Source of the DNA: Lateolabrax maculatus
Taxonomy: Eukaryota > Chordata > Actinopteri > Acropomatiformes > Lateolabracidae
DNA length: 64,000 nt
NCBI GenBank assembly: GCA_031216445.1
Contig: CM062214.1
Coordinates: 4,859,501-4,923,500, forward strand
Reading direction: 5' to 3'
The notes beneath the pieces were generated by a model. It did not search any database and was not told the DNA's origin. It saw only the letters and a list, made by a program, of their open reading frames with translations. Position 1 is the stretch's first letter, and every line of letters begins with the position of its first letter. Positions 10,813 through 23,786 of the stretch are shown here, one piece after another. The position numbers were made by a program, and so were the translations under genes.

Positions 10813-13784
10813 ACTCATAACCAAAGCAAACAATCCTGCACTGTGCATGCAGCCAGAAATACAAGATAAAAGATTCGGGGCCAAGATGGAATCAGCCAGG
10901 AGTTATGGTTATAAAGCAGCTTTGTTGATTTTCCAGGGACATGGCTCAGAACTGTTAGCACCTTGTTCAAACGAAACTCTTTCGGCTGGAACGATGTTTG
11001 GAAGTAGGTGTGAGGTGTCAGCAGCTGAATATTCTTCCACTTTTTTAAATTTTCTTTTAATGTCATACTGCCACATGAGGCAGCTTGCACAGGGATGTTT
11101 GTGCAGGAACCTCAATGACCTTGAAACCCTGTCAAACTCAGAAGCCTTCATTTAATCAATTGAGATATCATCAATTGAAATCTGATCACCAGAAACTGGA
11201 CACTTTGGATACACTTTCATTTAATATTAAACTCATTATCTTTTATTTGGGAACTATTCCTTTTCATTTTGTACTATTCCTTAAATTTTATGTATTCATG
11301 CACAAACACAAACAATAGTAGTAGTACATAGTTTTGTTTTGCTGCAAGATTTGATCTGGGATATAAAATGATCATAAACTTATCAGTAGGAGCCACACTT
11401 TCTGCCTCTTGGCATTTTGGCTCTGTAGATACATTTTGTACTTCCAAGGATTATCTTTGTAAAAAAAATACATTCAGTTTATCCAAAAAGGCTGTGTGGA
11501 TGCAGCTGGCACAGCACATATACCATCATTTCTCAGTTGCTTTTATGTTATTTGTCTCATGTGTTAGTAGTTTTCACAGATAGATTCAAACTCTCATTTG
11601 CCAGTTTCAGTTCAGGTTGTTTCAAAGCCCATTTCAGGCAACAGAATTCCAGCCAGATTTTCTGTGATTAAAGTTTTAAAAGTTAATTTGCCCGCTCCAG
11701 CCAGCGTGCACTTGCAAGTTAACAATCGTCAGGTTGTATCAAAGGGTGTCAAAATCCACATTCATCCTTCGTGCTCGGTCGGTCCCACCCAGCGTGTTAG
11801 AACAAAGGTTCCTTGCTCAGTGAAGGTGTTACTCTGTATTCACAGAGTCAGTTCTGTAATGTAAAACTGCCATATGTAATTGGTAAACTAATTAAATCAA
11901 CAAAATGAAAGAAAAGCTTTTTGTTTATATGTCTTGATAGGGGATCGTTGGAGATTGAACAGGTATTTTGCCTAAGGGACAAAACTCAGGGTTAATTTTA
12001 CCAAAAAGCTATGACAAAAAAATAACCATTCATAGCCATTCTTTCACAAAAAAAGGCACTAAAACTAGGACACGATGTGTTAACATTTTCGTAATTCACC
12101 CTTTGAGGAGTGTAAAAATATTTTCGGGTCATTATGAAGCTGTGGCGGGCGGCCACAATCTTGGTAATTAATGGGAAACAGTGGAATTCCTATGGCTCTT
12201 AGGAAAACGGAAGGCGATCCAGTTGTTTTATAACAATGAACTAACAATAATACCACCTGTGACTTAAACTAATGTACACTTTTATCCTAGACTTAAATAA
12301 AATCAGGTGCCAAATTTAACTGACAGAATTAGTAAAACAAAGTGAACCCTTTAAAGTAATCAGTATACAGTGCTTTGTTGGGAACTGCTTTTCCTCTATC
12401 TTCTACCATGAACTGAATAAAAAAAGTATCAAAGAATGCAACATATTTGAGGTTCCTTCACTGCTTCTTGCGATGTAAGGGCAGCTGATTTGTCCTGGGA
12501 GCAGGATGCTTCACTGAAGAAGGGGACTGTGCTTATGGCAGTCAATATCCACCCTGTCACTTTTCACAGACGAACACACACCCCTGGGAGATTCATAATG
12601 GACTTAACGCTCACCACAAAGACTCTGTGCGGTGGTTTGCGGGTTTGAAATATGAACAGCTCACACAGACACACGAGACACGACAAAGACATGCACAAAC
12701 ATCTCCTCCAAATCCCAGACGCAAAGTGCAAGCTGCTAATTCAGCCACTCATGCATACACTTGTCTCATCCCATAAGCAGGAAGTGTGTAAGTAGCATGT
12801 ATGTGTGTGTGTACTGTGTTCTTATGTGTGCCTTTGTAAAACTGTGTGAGTAAAATCTTTGCCTGCCTGCATACATGTCATCATTTGCAGGAGACAACTT
12901 TCTCACGGTGGAGCCTGTTTCGCATTTCACACACGATGTGTCCAACATGGAATCCAACACTTAGTGAAGTTGCCACTGTCACTCACTGTCTTCTAAATCC
13001 CACAGTGTATTTCCCTGAGGCTGCATTATGACACCACAGGGCGGCCTTCCTAGGTGCTGCCCCACAGCTAAATTCCTCCAGTGAGGCTCAGGGGAAGACT
13101 ATCGCAGGCTGTAAGCCTCGTAAAGTTGTCATCTGGGGACACATTTGGTGTCAGGTCTCTTCTTAAAGTAGCAATTCTCAAGCATGGTTGGCCTAAAGGA
13201 AAATAAACATGCATGCCCAAATTGTAGTGGAGGATGATGCATTAAGAGTCAGTACTATATTGTAGGTTGAACTCGCAGGAGACCTATTACTAATTTAAAT
13301 TATTTCTTGTTTTTGTACTTCTTTAGAGGGAGTTGGGTACACAATCAGCAGCTTAGTGTCATCTTACAGCAGTTTAAAGTCTGCTCCTTTCTATAAAGTA
13401 TGGGTATTTTTTAGTAAAATCTATAAAAGCCCAAAAATGTGAGCCCAAAAATAAGGATAAAGATGATGTCAATCAAGTGAAGTGATACTGGATACTTAGA
13501 GCAAGAGCAAACTGTTATGTGATGTAATGTAATGTAAGAAGAGGAAACCAATCTCAAACTCCTGCCAACATCTCCACTGAAGCAGAAACTTAATTGGTAC
13601 TTAATTGCTGGCTGCATTAATCAATATTATTTATTATAATTATGTTAACAATGGGGCAAATCACTATGTGTAATGTAAGAACTGTTGATTGTAGTGACAT
13701 GCATAGAATTGCCATCTTACCCTGCAGTTCCCCTCAACTCTACAGAGCGATTTGCGTCTTTCAGCAGCAGAGAGCAGCTTTTTT
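10813..13784. other. Intron 1 segment, no gene seen
   Basis: Noncoding sequence. An open frame at 10847-11155 (102 codons) is unlike any known protein and lies in ordinary AT-rich sequence, so I do not call it. There is a TG/CA patch at 12798-12830. Confidence 0.55.
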
Positions 13785-14113
13785 CAGAAAAAAACTCTGA
13801 TAAACCTAGTGTACACTACCTACCAAGAACTTAATGGCAGACAGACAAGGTTAGTGACTGACTGGTGAACATAGTGGAGCTTTTAGCATCTAAAGAGACA
13901 GATATTTCCCTTAGGAGTTGGTGGAGACAAAATGGAGCTAGAAAAAAGAGTGCATATTTGTCATTTGGACAGAAACGCCATGTTGCGATATGTCTGCTGT
14001 AACATATTCACTGTATCACTGTAAAAAATGATAATATGTGAATACTGTGTTTAGAGCTTGTTCCGCTGCCCCCAGGTGGCCCAAAAAAAATCAATGAGTA
14101 CTGCTTTAAAGGT
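13785..14113 (+). repeat. Dispersed teleost repeat family B, copy 1
   Basis: It shares an ordered series of phrases with 26440-26650: 'ctgataaacc', 'aatggcaga', 'tagtgactgact', 'agatatttccc' and 'aggagttggtgg'. The end, 'gcccccaggtggccc...tcaatgagtactgcttta', resembles the 3' end of common fish short elements. No coding capacity. Confidence 0.55.
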
Positions 14114-17050
14114 AACCCGTGGAGTTCTTTTGGAAACAAACTTGTATTTATACAAGTTAGATATACATTCAGTGTTTCTCATCATGTATCATTGACAAGA
14201 GAATGGGAATGGCCCAAGCCCCTCTCTAACTTTTCCCTCCCCTGTTCCCGGGGTCAGAAATCTGTTGGTTACCTTAACCAGGGGATACCTTTTTATTTCA
14301 TTATGGTAAGGTTTCAGACCTTCCTTTGCATACTGCACCCGGGTGTCACACGTTTTTTAATGAGTAATATTCCAGTCACAAGCTAAGATCCTGTCCTGTT
14401 TGTCAGACGTGAAACTTGCAACCTAATTCATCTTTTTCATCCACTGCCGGCTGCTGTTCCTAATCCTGCCACAGTGACTTTCCATTCTGCTTACATCATT
14501 GAAGATTCACTTTTAGCTCCCCAAACTGTAGCTGTGCCTTTTCTTCTGCTGCCCTGCAGCTAAATACTGGCTTCCTGCTCTTGGGGAGGACATTCACACA
14601 CAGTCAGATTTCCCTCCACGCTCGGATAAAGTCGTCACAGAGAGCCAGGGGAATAGCAGGCAACGTTCTGAGCTCTAAGTATTGTTGTCCAAGTCGCACT
14701 CATAGATATTTGATGAATTGCACCCTGAGGCCTTTCTTCAAGTTCTCTGTGGGTTAGTCCATGTTTTACACTATCATTTTACGCTATTATTTTGTTTCTT
14801 TGATCGGATGACTGACAGAGGAGCTCTGTTAAAGCATTTTTGAAAACAACCAAGATGGCTGCTGCTGTCGCGTCAGTGTTTCCTCTAAAAGAAAAATAAT
14901 CACCAGACTAATAACCATTTCAGAATTCGTCTGGTGAACTTTGACCTTTGAATCTGCGCCACTGACCAGTAGGCTAACAAGCCAGATCACTAAACTGTGT
15001 GAACTCAGTGTCCAGTTAGCGACCGAGCTGACGAGCTTTCTCGTTGACAGTTAACCATCAGTTAACAAGCTTGTTAGCTCTTCAACAAAACTTTTTATTG
15101 AATGAAATGATACAATCCAGAGAACAAAATGCCAGTGGGAAGTGAACGCCGCAGTACAGAGAAAATAGAAAGAAGCTCAGGGAGCAGTTGTGACTGATAG
15201 CCGGCTTGCCGTGATCATAGATCATTCTTTATTAATTGAAATTGCAAACTGTAGATTTTCCGCAAATAAAAAAATCTGCCGTCACATCTGAAGCACCCAG
15301 ATGAAGTGACAGCTTGAAACTTAAGAGTGAAATCCAAACTCCCGAGCAGCAGGGACTCACCGCTCCACCGGCAGGGCTGGTGCCAGACAGCAAGGGTAAA
15401 GTGCCTACAGCCACTGACAATCTCTGCTATTGTCCTGGAGATTTATTTTGAGAAGGGTTCATTTTTGTGTTTTTTTAAAACAACAGGGGGCTATTGGACA
15501 TGAAATCTACCATGACACAAGTCCTCCTCTGGTCACTGGTCACCTCTGGTGCCTGAATCTGAGCCTGATGTCTCTCCCCCTCAGGCTGTGCTGCAGAGAA
15601 AGAGGGCTTTGCTACTGTTTCTCTGTATCTTACTCTAAGCTTGTGTTATCTCTGGAGGGAACTCACAGTGAAAACATTGAAAACATTTGGACTTTTGTTT
15701 TGTGCAGCAGTGATTCGTGGATTCTTGTTTTTATCTTAATCTCCTCGGGATTAATAGTTCATTTCTGTTGTTGTGTTTAAGCACTTTCCTGTCAGCACTG
15801 TTTCTCCCTTGGACTACTTTTTCCATGGTTATACCATTAAAAGCTCTGGCAAAACCTAATAAGTGGACCTTGAGTTGAATTTTGATATCTTTGGAATTGC
15901 TTCATGGGAATTTCTTGCTTCTTATTGACTAACGTACTCGCCAGTGCCAATGTATCTGCAATAATACCTGCATGGAAGATGTACTGTATTGGTTGAGCGA
16001 TTATTGTCCTTATCAGTCCATTGTTTTATTTATATAATGCCAGAAAGTAGTGAAAAATGCCCTTTATAATAATTCATAAAAAGTCTTCAAATTGATTTCT
16101 TTATCCGACCGACAGTACAGATACACATAATTTCAGTCATTAACTTAACTATTGGCTAAATTCCTGTTTTTTTGTACTGTATCAGTTAGTGGCAGAGAGG
16201 AGCCGAAAGGACATTTATTAATATGACATTGCCACAGACTTCACTGAACACATTTGTCACTGTCACTCAGTGTCTGTCGACCAGCAGACAGCAGCCTCAG
16301 TGTCTTTATCTTCAATCCCTTCAGGCTTAGTGTAAACTCCTCTGTAGGAGTGTGGACACAACTTTCTGATACTTTTGTTTTGTCATGCGGCGCTGCTGGA
16401 GTGATAGTGGACTGATTGATCTGTTGTGATACAAGGCTTCCCACATGCCAGTAACAACATGGGCACGGTGGAATGGCAGTGGGTTGTTGGGGATTTACCA
16501 GTGGATGAATCTCTCCGTGTTATCCGCCAGTTCCTCAGGTCCCCTGAATCTGTCATGTTGGCTCTCAGTGATATGAAGCATGTTGAGTGCACTCCTGCAG
16601 ACAGCTGGAAGATATATATGCGGCCTTTACCCTCCAGCTAAATCGCTTCAGGTCGCACGCGGGATCGCTTCCTAGTGGGAAAGGGTTATCACTGAGGTCA
16701 TGTGAGCAACACCTAATTCATTTGGATGTCTAGCACTGCTGTTGCTCACAGTTATACAAGTTGTACAGATACAAGTCAGGAGTAATCTCTGCCCTGAGGC
16801 TTTTCTGTACTAGTACAGGCTCTTGTTGCCCTGTTGAGACGTCCTGGACGTTGCTGATCTCAGCAGCTTTGTGAGACTTTACTAATATCTAATTGTTGAT
16901 GTCTAGTGCATTGACTCTACCTGACATTACACACAAGTGAGGATACATACAATTAATAAATAATTCATAATTTGTCTAACATATTCACCTCAATCAAGTT
17001 CGACAGTTTTAGTTTGGGTCATTTAACAATTTGCCGTGCTTTTAGACGAA
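14114..17050. other. Intron 1 segment, mostly unrecognised
   Basis: Contains a second partial copy of the 'accaagatggctgc' family at 14805-14935; otherwise nothing recognised. The open frames at 15430-15780 and 16426-16641 were read and are not recognisable proteins. Confidence 0.5.
14805..14935 (+). repeat. Dispersed repeat, 'accaagatggctgc' family, copy 2
   Basis: Matches 8285-8365 in phrase order (gactgacagag, then caaccaagatggctgc, then gcgtcagtgtt). No ORF. Confidence 0.45.
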
Positions 17051-17056
17051 GAGTGT

Positions 17057-17070
17057 CCACCAGGTGGCGC
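17057..17070 (+). promoter_or_regulatory. CTCF-core consensus match
   Basis: CCACCAGGTGGCGC fits the CTCF core consensus at every position. I could not assign the surrounding sequence to a repeat family. Occupancy is an inference. Confidence 0.5.
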
Positions 17071-20000
17071 TGTTTGAGGCAGTGAAATTAGCTACATGTG
17101 AGTACCGATGGTGCCCCCATTTTTAACTGGCCTCGCAAAATGAAAAATATTACTGTGCAGCCGAGCATGTTCAGGTCCCAGAAGAAAAAATACATTAGTC
17201 TGTACCTGCAATGATGTCTCCATCAGTTCTCACATATACTGAGACTGTGTTAGTTGAACTGCATACTGTTAAAAGTTTCAGGTCAAGACAAGTCAAGTCA
17301 ACAGTTACGTTACAGTGTACTAACACATCCTGGAGCACACCCCGACATCACTGCAGCAAGGTGAGAAGTTATTTTTAGGGGGCGTTCAGTTGCTCTTTGA
17401 ATCAATTGTAATGAGCTTTCTTTTAAAGCTGGAAGAAGCAGATGCTAAATCTTTTACACACGTGTTGGTTTTTATCGTATTTTTTCAAATTTTAACAGCC
17501 ATATGATAATGTTCTCTGCTCTTACATTTTGGGAACTGAAGAATTCATATAGGGAAATCTATACATCCTACAACTGTTATGGTAACTCTGTACTCACAAA
17601 GTCAATCTCTGAGATCTGGGAACATGGTAATGTCGCTGAAAAGACAGGGCAAGAAACAAAAGCAATTAGGGGATCAGACAGGCTTTAAACAAACCAGTGG
17701 AGAAATATACCTTCATTTATCTATAATCCTATCAATCCCACAGATGACAGATTATGTTGAAATTGGTTGCAGTGCATTTCATAATAATGTTAGTAAACCA
17801 AAATAATCATTACCTTATTAGATACTGTTCCATAGTTCCATATTATATGTGCACCATAATCACTGAAGATGAGTGTATAAGCAGATCAGCTCCTCTGTTC
17901 TGTCTAGAAAAATGTTTAAGAATCTTTTTGGTCATTTTTTTGCCTTTTATTATAGAGCTGACAATAGAGAGATAAAAGTGAAAAAAACAACAACTTGGCA
18001 ACACTAGCTGACTAACTGGAATTGTAAATAAATCTTCTTTATTTCACTTAACGTATCTCGGTGCAGGTGATGAATGAACTGGTGTTGCTGAGCTGTTTGT
18101 TTCACATTTGGTTCTTTGCTACTTGAGCACCTCGTTGGCCGGTGAAGCAGCACAACACACTCCTGATAGAGAGATAAAAGGAAATGAGGGGAGAGAGAGA
18201 TAAGGAATGACATACAACAAACTTCTCTGGAGATGTTGCTGGTGTATGGTCGGAGCCTTAAAGCCAGGGTTCAAAGGCCACTAACTTAGAATTGGTGCCA
18301 CAATTACCGTATGTAATGCATCATGTAAATAACAAAATAATGAATTATTTTCAGATTTCTTGACAGTATCATTCAGTTTCAACCTCAAAAAAACAGTATC
18401 TTTCAGGATATAGTGTGCTCACTTTCCGTGTGACCTCCAAATTAAGTGGTTGTATTAATTCTGTTTCCTGCCCAATCAGACTACGTTGTAGCAATGTCGT
18501 TGTATTCCCGGATCCCAGATATCACAATAGAAAGTGCAATATGAGCCGAACTGATAGACACTTGTGTAAATTATGTTTCATTGCAGTGGAAAATGTGGAA
18601 AATGATGCAGAAAATCCTTGTAAGACTCTAAACGAGCATCAGCAAACACAATTAACTGCTGGCCCTGACCTAGATTTGAATGGCATTGGTTTTCTTAATA
18701 TTCAAAGAGAAATCTGACAGAGCACCTGAGCTCCTCCCACAGCGCTGTTCCACTGCAGCTCTCACCCACTCGTGGGTGGGATAATCTCCCCCAAAGAGAG
18801 GAGCTGTAAGATTCAGAGTTCTGCACTACATGGCACAAATGAAGAAGGCGTTTTTCCAGACAAAATACACTTTTACAGCCTTTTGCTTTGGGAAGATTAT
18901 CTAAGATGTGTGAGCTTGCCTCCCACTGTTGCTCTTTGCCATCTGAGGCCTGTAGCATCTTGTGGTCGCCCAAAGGCTGTTCATCAACCCCTCCCTCCCC
19001 CCTCCTCCCCTTCAGATCCTCCCAGCCTCTGTGTACAGTCGAGTTTCAAAGAAACGTTTGATTATTGAATGCCTTTGGCCTGAAGGATAACCCACATCCC
19101 GATCTTTCAATGAACTGCTTATATCTTTATAGTGGCTTGGGCCTGAGCCTATTGGAGGAGGCTTAGGAGTTTTGCACAGTGGAGGACAAGATGAAGCTCA
19201 GCAGATTTTCAAAATGAATTCAGAAGAGGACACGCGGCACTTCCTCTCTTATCAAAACAGCTCTGTCCTCTAAAGTCAAAGTGCTGTGACTTTGTTTTTA
19301 TAACAGTTAAACCCTCAAATGCTATTGAATACTTCATGTAGGCCATTTTTGTAACAATATTAATACATTGTTGACAGAGATGATATATTCATGGCTGTTT
19401 GAGTTAAAGGCACACAAAAAGCCCTGCTCTTAACTCAAAGCAGTTTATTTTCACATAGAAATAGGCAGTGTTTCTTATGTATGTGTCTGAATTTTAGAGC
19501 TGGTTCACTCTAAGAAGTTTCAGGAGACCTGGATTTCTTACACAGGAATATTTATTGAAGCTCGATCGAGGAGAAAAGGGAAACACCACGTGTGAATCAC
19601 AGCGTACTGCTACCCAAATCTGAAGATGGTGTCCTGAAGCTCAGTATTTAATCTTCCCCAGAACTGTTAAATTCAATATCCAAATAGGGTTATTCCTAAC
19701 TCAGCCTGTCATGTGTGATGACTCTATTGGATATCGGATCCAAACAAGGAAAGACGTCAACCATTGCTGTAGGAGCAACAGCATAGCCTCTCTACAGTCT
19801 CTCTTATCCAGCGTCAACAACCAGGCGCCAGCCTATTGTGTCTAACCCTGAAAACAGAAGATATCTAGCAGACCTTGGTCTACCAGAGGCCAGAGCCAAC
19901 TCGGCCTTATCAGACACACAGAATGAGACAGGTGAACAGAGACAGACAGTTGACCTGACCTGTGAAGCACTGTCTTAAGTTACCTTTAACCTACAAGAGG

Positions 20001-21404
20001 GAAATTTAACATACAAGAAGGAAAAAAGTTTTGGACAAAAGTTGTCCTTGGAATGGATGAAAAGTTAAGGGACAGTTGTTACAGTTCATCCTTAACCAAA
20101 GACCAAAAACCCAAACCTCACGGTGGCGCTAAGGGAAGCAATGGACTTTTCTGACTGAATGCTGAAACACAAATGCTGAATGATGAATCTTCAATAGCCA
20201 TGTGGACGCACGTCTCTGTAGGTGAAACAGCACATGACTTCAGTAATCGTACACAGTTGGGGCCAGTTGGAAATAGCATTTCCTGCTAACGCTGACATCA
20301 CTTCCTGGCATCGACCGCTGCTCTCGGTAACATTACCAGACGTTGCCTTCCCAAATTGGCAAGATCTCTGTGTGTCCAGCAGATTTTATGATGCGGTTAC
20401 GTGATTTGAAAACTGCAAAGGTAGCATGAAGATATCAGGCAGTGTTGCAGGTAGTGTAGTCCAATGTTTCTTTCAGCATGGACATTTTTTCCATAACTTT
20501 TCTCATTTGTATTGATTTATCTTTACACCTCTAGTAATTATCTTGCAGGTCTCATGTTAAAGGTCTCAGTCCAACTCAATTAATACAGTTTCGACCATGT
20601 TCAAGGCCAAAAAAATCATTAGTTAATTAAAGTTTAATTTCTGCTTCATGAAATATGTATTTTATGTATCTATATTCGGTCTTAAATATTATTTTGACGC
20701 GTATAATTTACCAGTGGTAATTCAATTATAATTATAGTTTGTTACTACGGTGTAATCGTGCATTTGTGTGTGTGTGATTTCAGGTAACCTGTGTTCAGTG
20801 GATCTCCCACAGGTGTTGGCTCTCTCACTGTGCTCCAGCAAAGTGTTTTGTGCCCTCAGGCTGTTTCACTTCAACATGGAGAGCTCTCGGTGCTACAAAG
20901 CAGCTGCCTCTCAGACAAATTGCAGACTGCTGGGACAGTGAGGCCGGGGAACTCTTTCAGTTCAGCCTTTTTACAGTATGTCCGGACTCACTGTGCCCAA
21001 TCTTTTCTAGAGAGACGCATCTCCCTGATCATTTTCTGTTTTTGTCCTGATCACATCTGAGCCCGCGTCTCATGGTTTTCACCCACAAGGAGAATGCGTG
21101 TCCACATTCTGCATCAGATTTTAATGAGGAAACACTAATTTCCATGAAACTACAGTAACTCCGCACCACTTTAGGTTATGGAGCTCATCTAAATACCACA
21201 CAGACATTGAAACATTTTTTAATTAGTGCATTAATTAGCTAAATGAATGACCTCATTAGCGTAGCTGGTTATGTTCGGTATATCATGGTGATTATAGCGG
21301 CATATTAGAAAGCTTCAGTGCTTCTTGTTTAGAGAGGACATGGAGAGCAACTCAGGGAGTTTTCCCAGAGACTCATTTTATCTGCTACATTCAGACCTCA
21401 ATAG
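17071..21404. other. Intron 1 segment, no gene or clear repeat
   Basis: Noncoding sequence with no convincing coding frame. The 18415-18717 frame (100 codons) and 18695-18973 minus frame overlap each other and look random. No large simple repeats. Confidence 0.5.
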
Positions 21405-21615
21405 CCAAGTACATTTTATTTATACTGCCCCAAATTGCAAATTTGCCTCAGGGGATTTTACAATTAGTTCAACACCTGCAGTTCTTAACTCCGATGAGGA
21501 AAAACTCCACAAAACACTTTAATGGGTTAAAAAATGGCGCAAATCCTCACAAAGAGTAACAACGGAGGGAACCTTCTTCTCGGGTGGACAGACATTAGCT
21601 GTCTTGCATATACTT
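21405..21615 (+). repeat. Teleost SINE-like fragment
   Basis: Phrases 'acattttatttatactgcccc', 'tttgcctcaggggattttac', 'gaggaaaaactcc' and 'aacggagggaacc...cgggtggacagac' follow in the order of an abundant fish element usually seen as 'tttatttatatagccc...tttgcctcagagggcttta...ggacggacagac'. The copy is diverged and lacks a coding frame. Recognised from memory. Confidence 0.6.
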
Positions 21616-22889
21616 GGTTTGGGCGGTATCTAGGTTTTCATGGCTTTATGCCCTCCTGACATTTCACTGGGGTATAGTGCAGGCAACACATGATGTCAGA
21701 AGCGTTCGGAACAAAGACGAAGCAATCACTGGCTGAGCCTCCCGGAGGACGATGACATGGATCAGAGGCATCTGGATGACGCATCAACAGGAGCAAATGA
21801 CACAAAGTCCCGGGAGAAGGAAAGGAGAGAGGAAGAGAAAAGGGGGGGGGGGGGTGGAGCAGGGTCCCCGGACAGCTGATGGGCCACCGCAGAGCAGCTT
21901 TAGTGCTGGAAAAGAGAGAGTGAGAGCAGGGAAAGGAATGGCAGAAGCCAGGTTTCCATCCAGATGTGGCGCAAATTTGAAACCCAATTTTCAGAAAATG
22001 CAAATGAATGCGTGTGTTTGAGGTGAATACAGAGTGGAGATGAACAGTTGGTGACGCTAATTCTCCAGTTGGGTTCCATGAAACCACCGCAGAAGAATAG
22101 GCAGATGTAGTTAAAGTGCACCAGTTAAACCTCAAATGGTAAAAAGTAATGTCAAAAATAGGATGGAAATATGATTATGTTTGTGTCCTCTTCGTTCCAA
22201 GCAGATCGGATGTTTTCTCTTCAGTGGAAACTTGAGTGATGTTACAGCCACATGCCTCATGTACGCCATGATGTATTTTCTTTTCACGTCACATAATCAG
22301 CTTTAATTAACCAACTTTTCCACCTCAGCCAAATTAAAAATGTTTTTGCAATATTTCAAGTTTCTTTTTTTAATTTCCAGCATTTCAACTATCACAAATT
22401 GAAAATGGAAATTGAAAATGTAATGACTTAAAAACATGTGGATGGAAATGCACTTGGCAGACAGAAAAAGAGAACGCAGGCTAACAGCTCAGGGTTACAG
22501 TGATGCAAAGCTTTAATTAATAAGGCACAATACAAATATATCTTTTTATATTTTAGTATATTTATATTTAGTATTTGCTCCAATATACACTATTATTATA
22601 CTACTACACACATATACATATACATTTTTTAGGCATACTCTACTTGCTTCTCTACTTTTGCACTCTTTTGCAAATGCCATGCCATATTTACCACTGTTAA
22701 CATTCATTCTTGTTAATTTCAGTTCTTGCGTCAGTTACTACATTAATCAGTTCATTTTTGGTAAATGGATTAAGCATAACATTATTTAGGAAAATGCACC
22801 ACATGAGCACAAAATAAACTTGTAATAATAGTAATAATAATGATGGGGCTCAGGGTGAATACTGCAGGACCTGTTTATATGGTACTTTA
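21616..22889. other. Intron 1 segment, low-complexity patch, no gene
   Basis: Purine-rich sequence with a 13-G run at 21842-21854 explains the long minus-strand open frame there. The remainder is AT-rich, with dense TA runs at 22535-22630. Confidence 0.55.
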
Positions 22890-23050
22890 TTGGTGTAAAC
22901 ACTAAGGAGGTTGGTTTTCTTTAAGCTTGTCCTGTCTGTTGTAGTGACTTTGAGCAAAACACTGTACCCCAAATGGCTCCAGATGTGTGTGGAGGGGGAA
23001 AATATGTAGCTTTGGACGAAAGCATCTTCCAAATAAATGTAATTACTAAC
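22890..23050 (+). repeat. tRNA-type SINE 3' portion
   Basis: 'gtgactttgagcaaaacactgtacccc...tggctcc' followed by 'ctttggacgaaagcatcttccaaataaatgtaat' is the typical end of fish tRNA-derived SINEs (the 'ttggataaaagcgtctgctaaatg' type). No promoter boxes remain. Confidence 0.55.
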
Positions 23051-23124
23051 AAACCAATTGACACTCAGTGAGCCTGTAGCCTTTGGGGTTAAGACATGAA
23101 CAGGACTGAATGGGGCTTGCTCAT

Positions 23125-23137
23125 TACTTCCTGTACA
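23125..23137 (+). repeat. Target-site duplication, left copy (13 bp)
   Basis: TACTTCCTGTACA is repeated exactly at 24038-24050, directly abutting the two ends of the Penelope-like remnant. An exact 13-bp flanking direct repeat indicates insertion by staggered cutting and places the element's edges at 23138 and 24037. Confidence 0.75.
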
Positions 23138-23172
23138 GGCCTGTGAATATTCTCATTCATCCAGGTGATAAT

Positions 23173-23419
23173 TATCTCAAGGAAATTGAATCGAACGCAA
23201 CTGGACTTGGTTATATGTCTTTGAAGACGTTTCACCTCTCATCCAAGAGGCTTCATCAGTTCATGCTCGTCTGACTAGGATGGGACTTGTCTGACTAGCT
23301 AGTGTAGAGATCCACGTATTTAACCTCTGTGGAGGCGTTCACAAGGCCAATGATGTCATTGGATCGTTAGTGCTCCATGTGCCAACACCAGTCGTTAGAG
23401 TGACGGTCGGTGGGGATGG
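23173..23419 (+). repeat. Left inverted arm of the Penelope-like remnant
   Basis: Starts 'tatctcaaggaaattgaatc' and ends 'ggggatgg'. Its reverse complement matches 23787-24039 along nearly the whole length with a few substitutions and short indels. Confidence 0.85.
23222..23263 (-). ncRNA. Hammerhead ribozyme core, intact (Penelope-like type)
   Basis: On the minus strand, in order: TGAA (stem I), CTGATGA (23259-23253), stem II CCTCT/AGAGG closed by 'tggatg' with one bulged G, then GAAAC, the cleavage triplet GTC and TTCA (stem I partner). All conserved catalytic core bases are present. The stem III segment ACGT is self-complementary but only 4 nt long. Penelope-type hammerheads with such short stem III are known to work best as paired copies. 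The orientation is sense with the retroelement ORF and antisense to galnt18. Confidence 0.75.
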
Positions 23420-23782
23420 TGAAAAGTTGGTTTCGACTTCGTTATAACGACAGTGGTTGGAGTCACATGAGGCCATTAGTGAACAGCTGTCGTTCTTAGA
23501 GGCGAAGTTGTTGAATCTCCTGGGGAGAGATGAAAGGGCAGCATTGTAAATTGGAGAAAGGTGGTTTCGCAGACCTCCTCCTCTGTTGAGAGATGGTTTT
23601 TCCACTTTTGCATAGACGGCTTCTTTTACTCCTCTTTCAAACCATCTATCCTCTCTGTCCAAGATGTGAACATTGTTGTCCTCAAAGGAGTGGGCTTTCT
23701 CCTTGAGGTGTAAATAGACCGCAGAGTCTAGGCCTGAGGAGTTAGCCCTCCTGTGTTGGGCCATGCGTCTATGTATGCAAAA
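23339..23782 (-). pseudogene. GIY-YIG endonuclease C-terminal fragment of a Penelope-like element
   Basis: A minus-strand frame of 141 codons from ATG, open a few codons further upstream (IHRR before MAQHRR). I recognise the fish Penelope-like endonuclease from residues 15-29 (AVYLHLKEKAHSFED), 34-51 (ILDREDRWFERGVKEAVY) and 56-75 (PSLNRGGGLR and following). Glu48 and Asn60 fall where the conserved C-terminal Glu and Asn of GIY-YIG nucleases are expected; this is my inference by position. The GIY...YIG start is missing because the frame runs out at the right arm. The last 40 or so residues read through into the left arm and are probably not native protein. Not expected to be functional. Confidence 0.75.
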
Positions 23783-23786
23783 TCAT

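Noticed and set aside
10847..11155. 102-codon plus-strand frame
   Set aside because: Overlapped by two minus-strand frames of similar length and no recognisable motif.
16426..16641. 71-codon plus-strand frame with protein-like composition
   Set aside because: Reads reasonably but matches nothing I know, overlaps a minus-strand frame and has no splice or promoter context. Not strong enough to call.
21638..22135. 165-codon minus-strand open frame
   Set aside because: Lies across a purine-rich tract with a G homopolymer; several overlapping frames are open on both strands and none resembles a protein.
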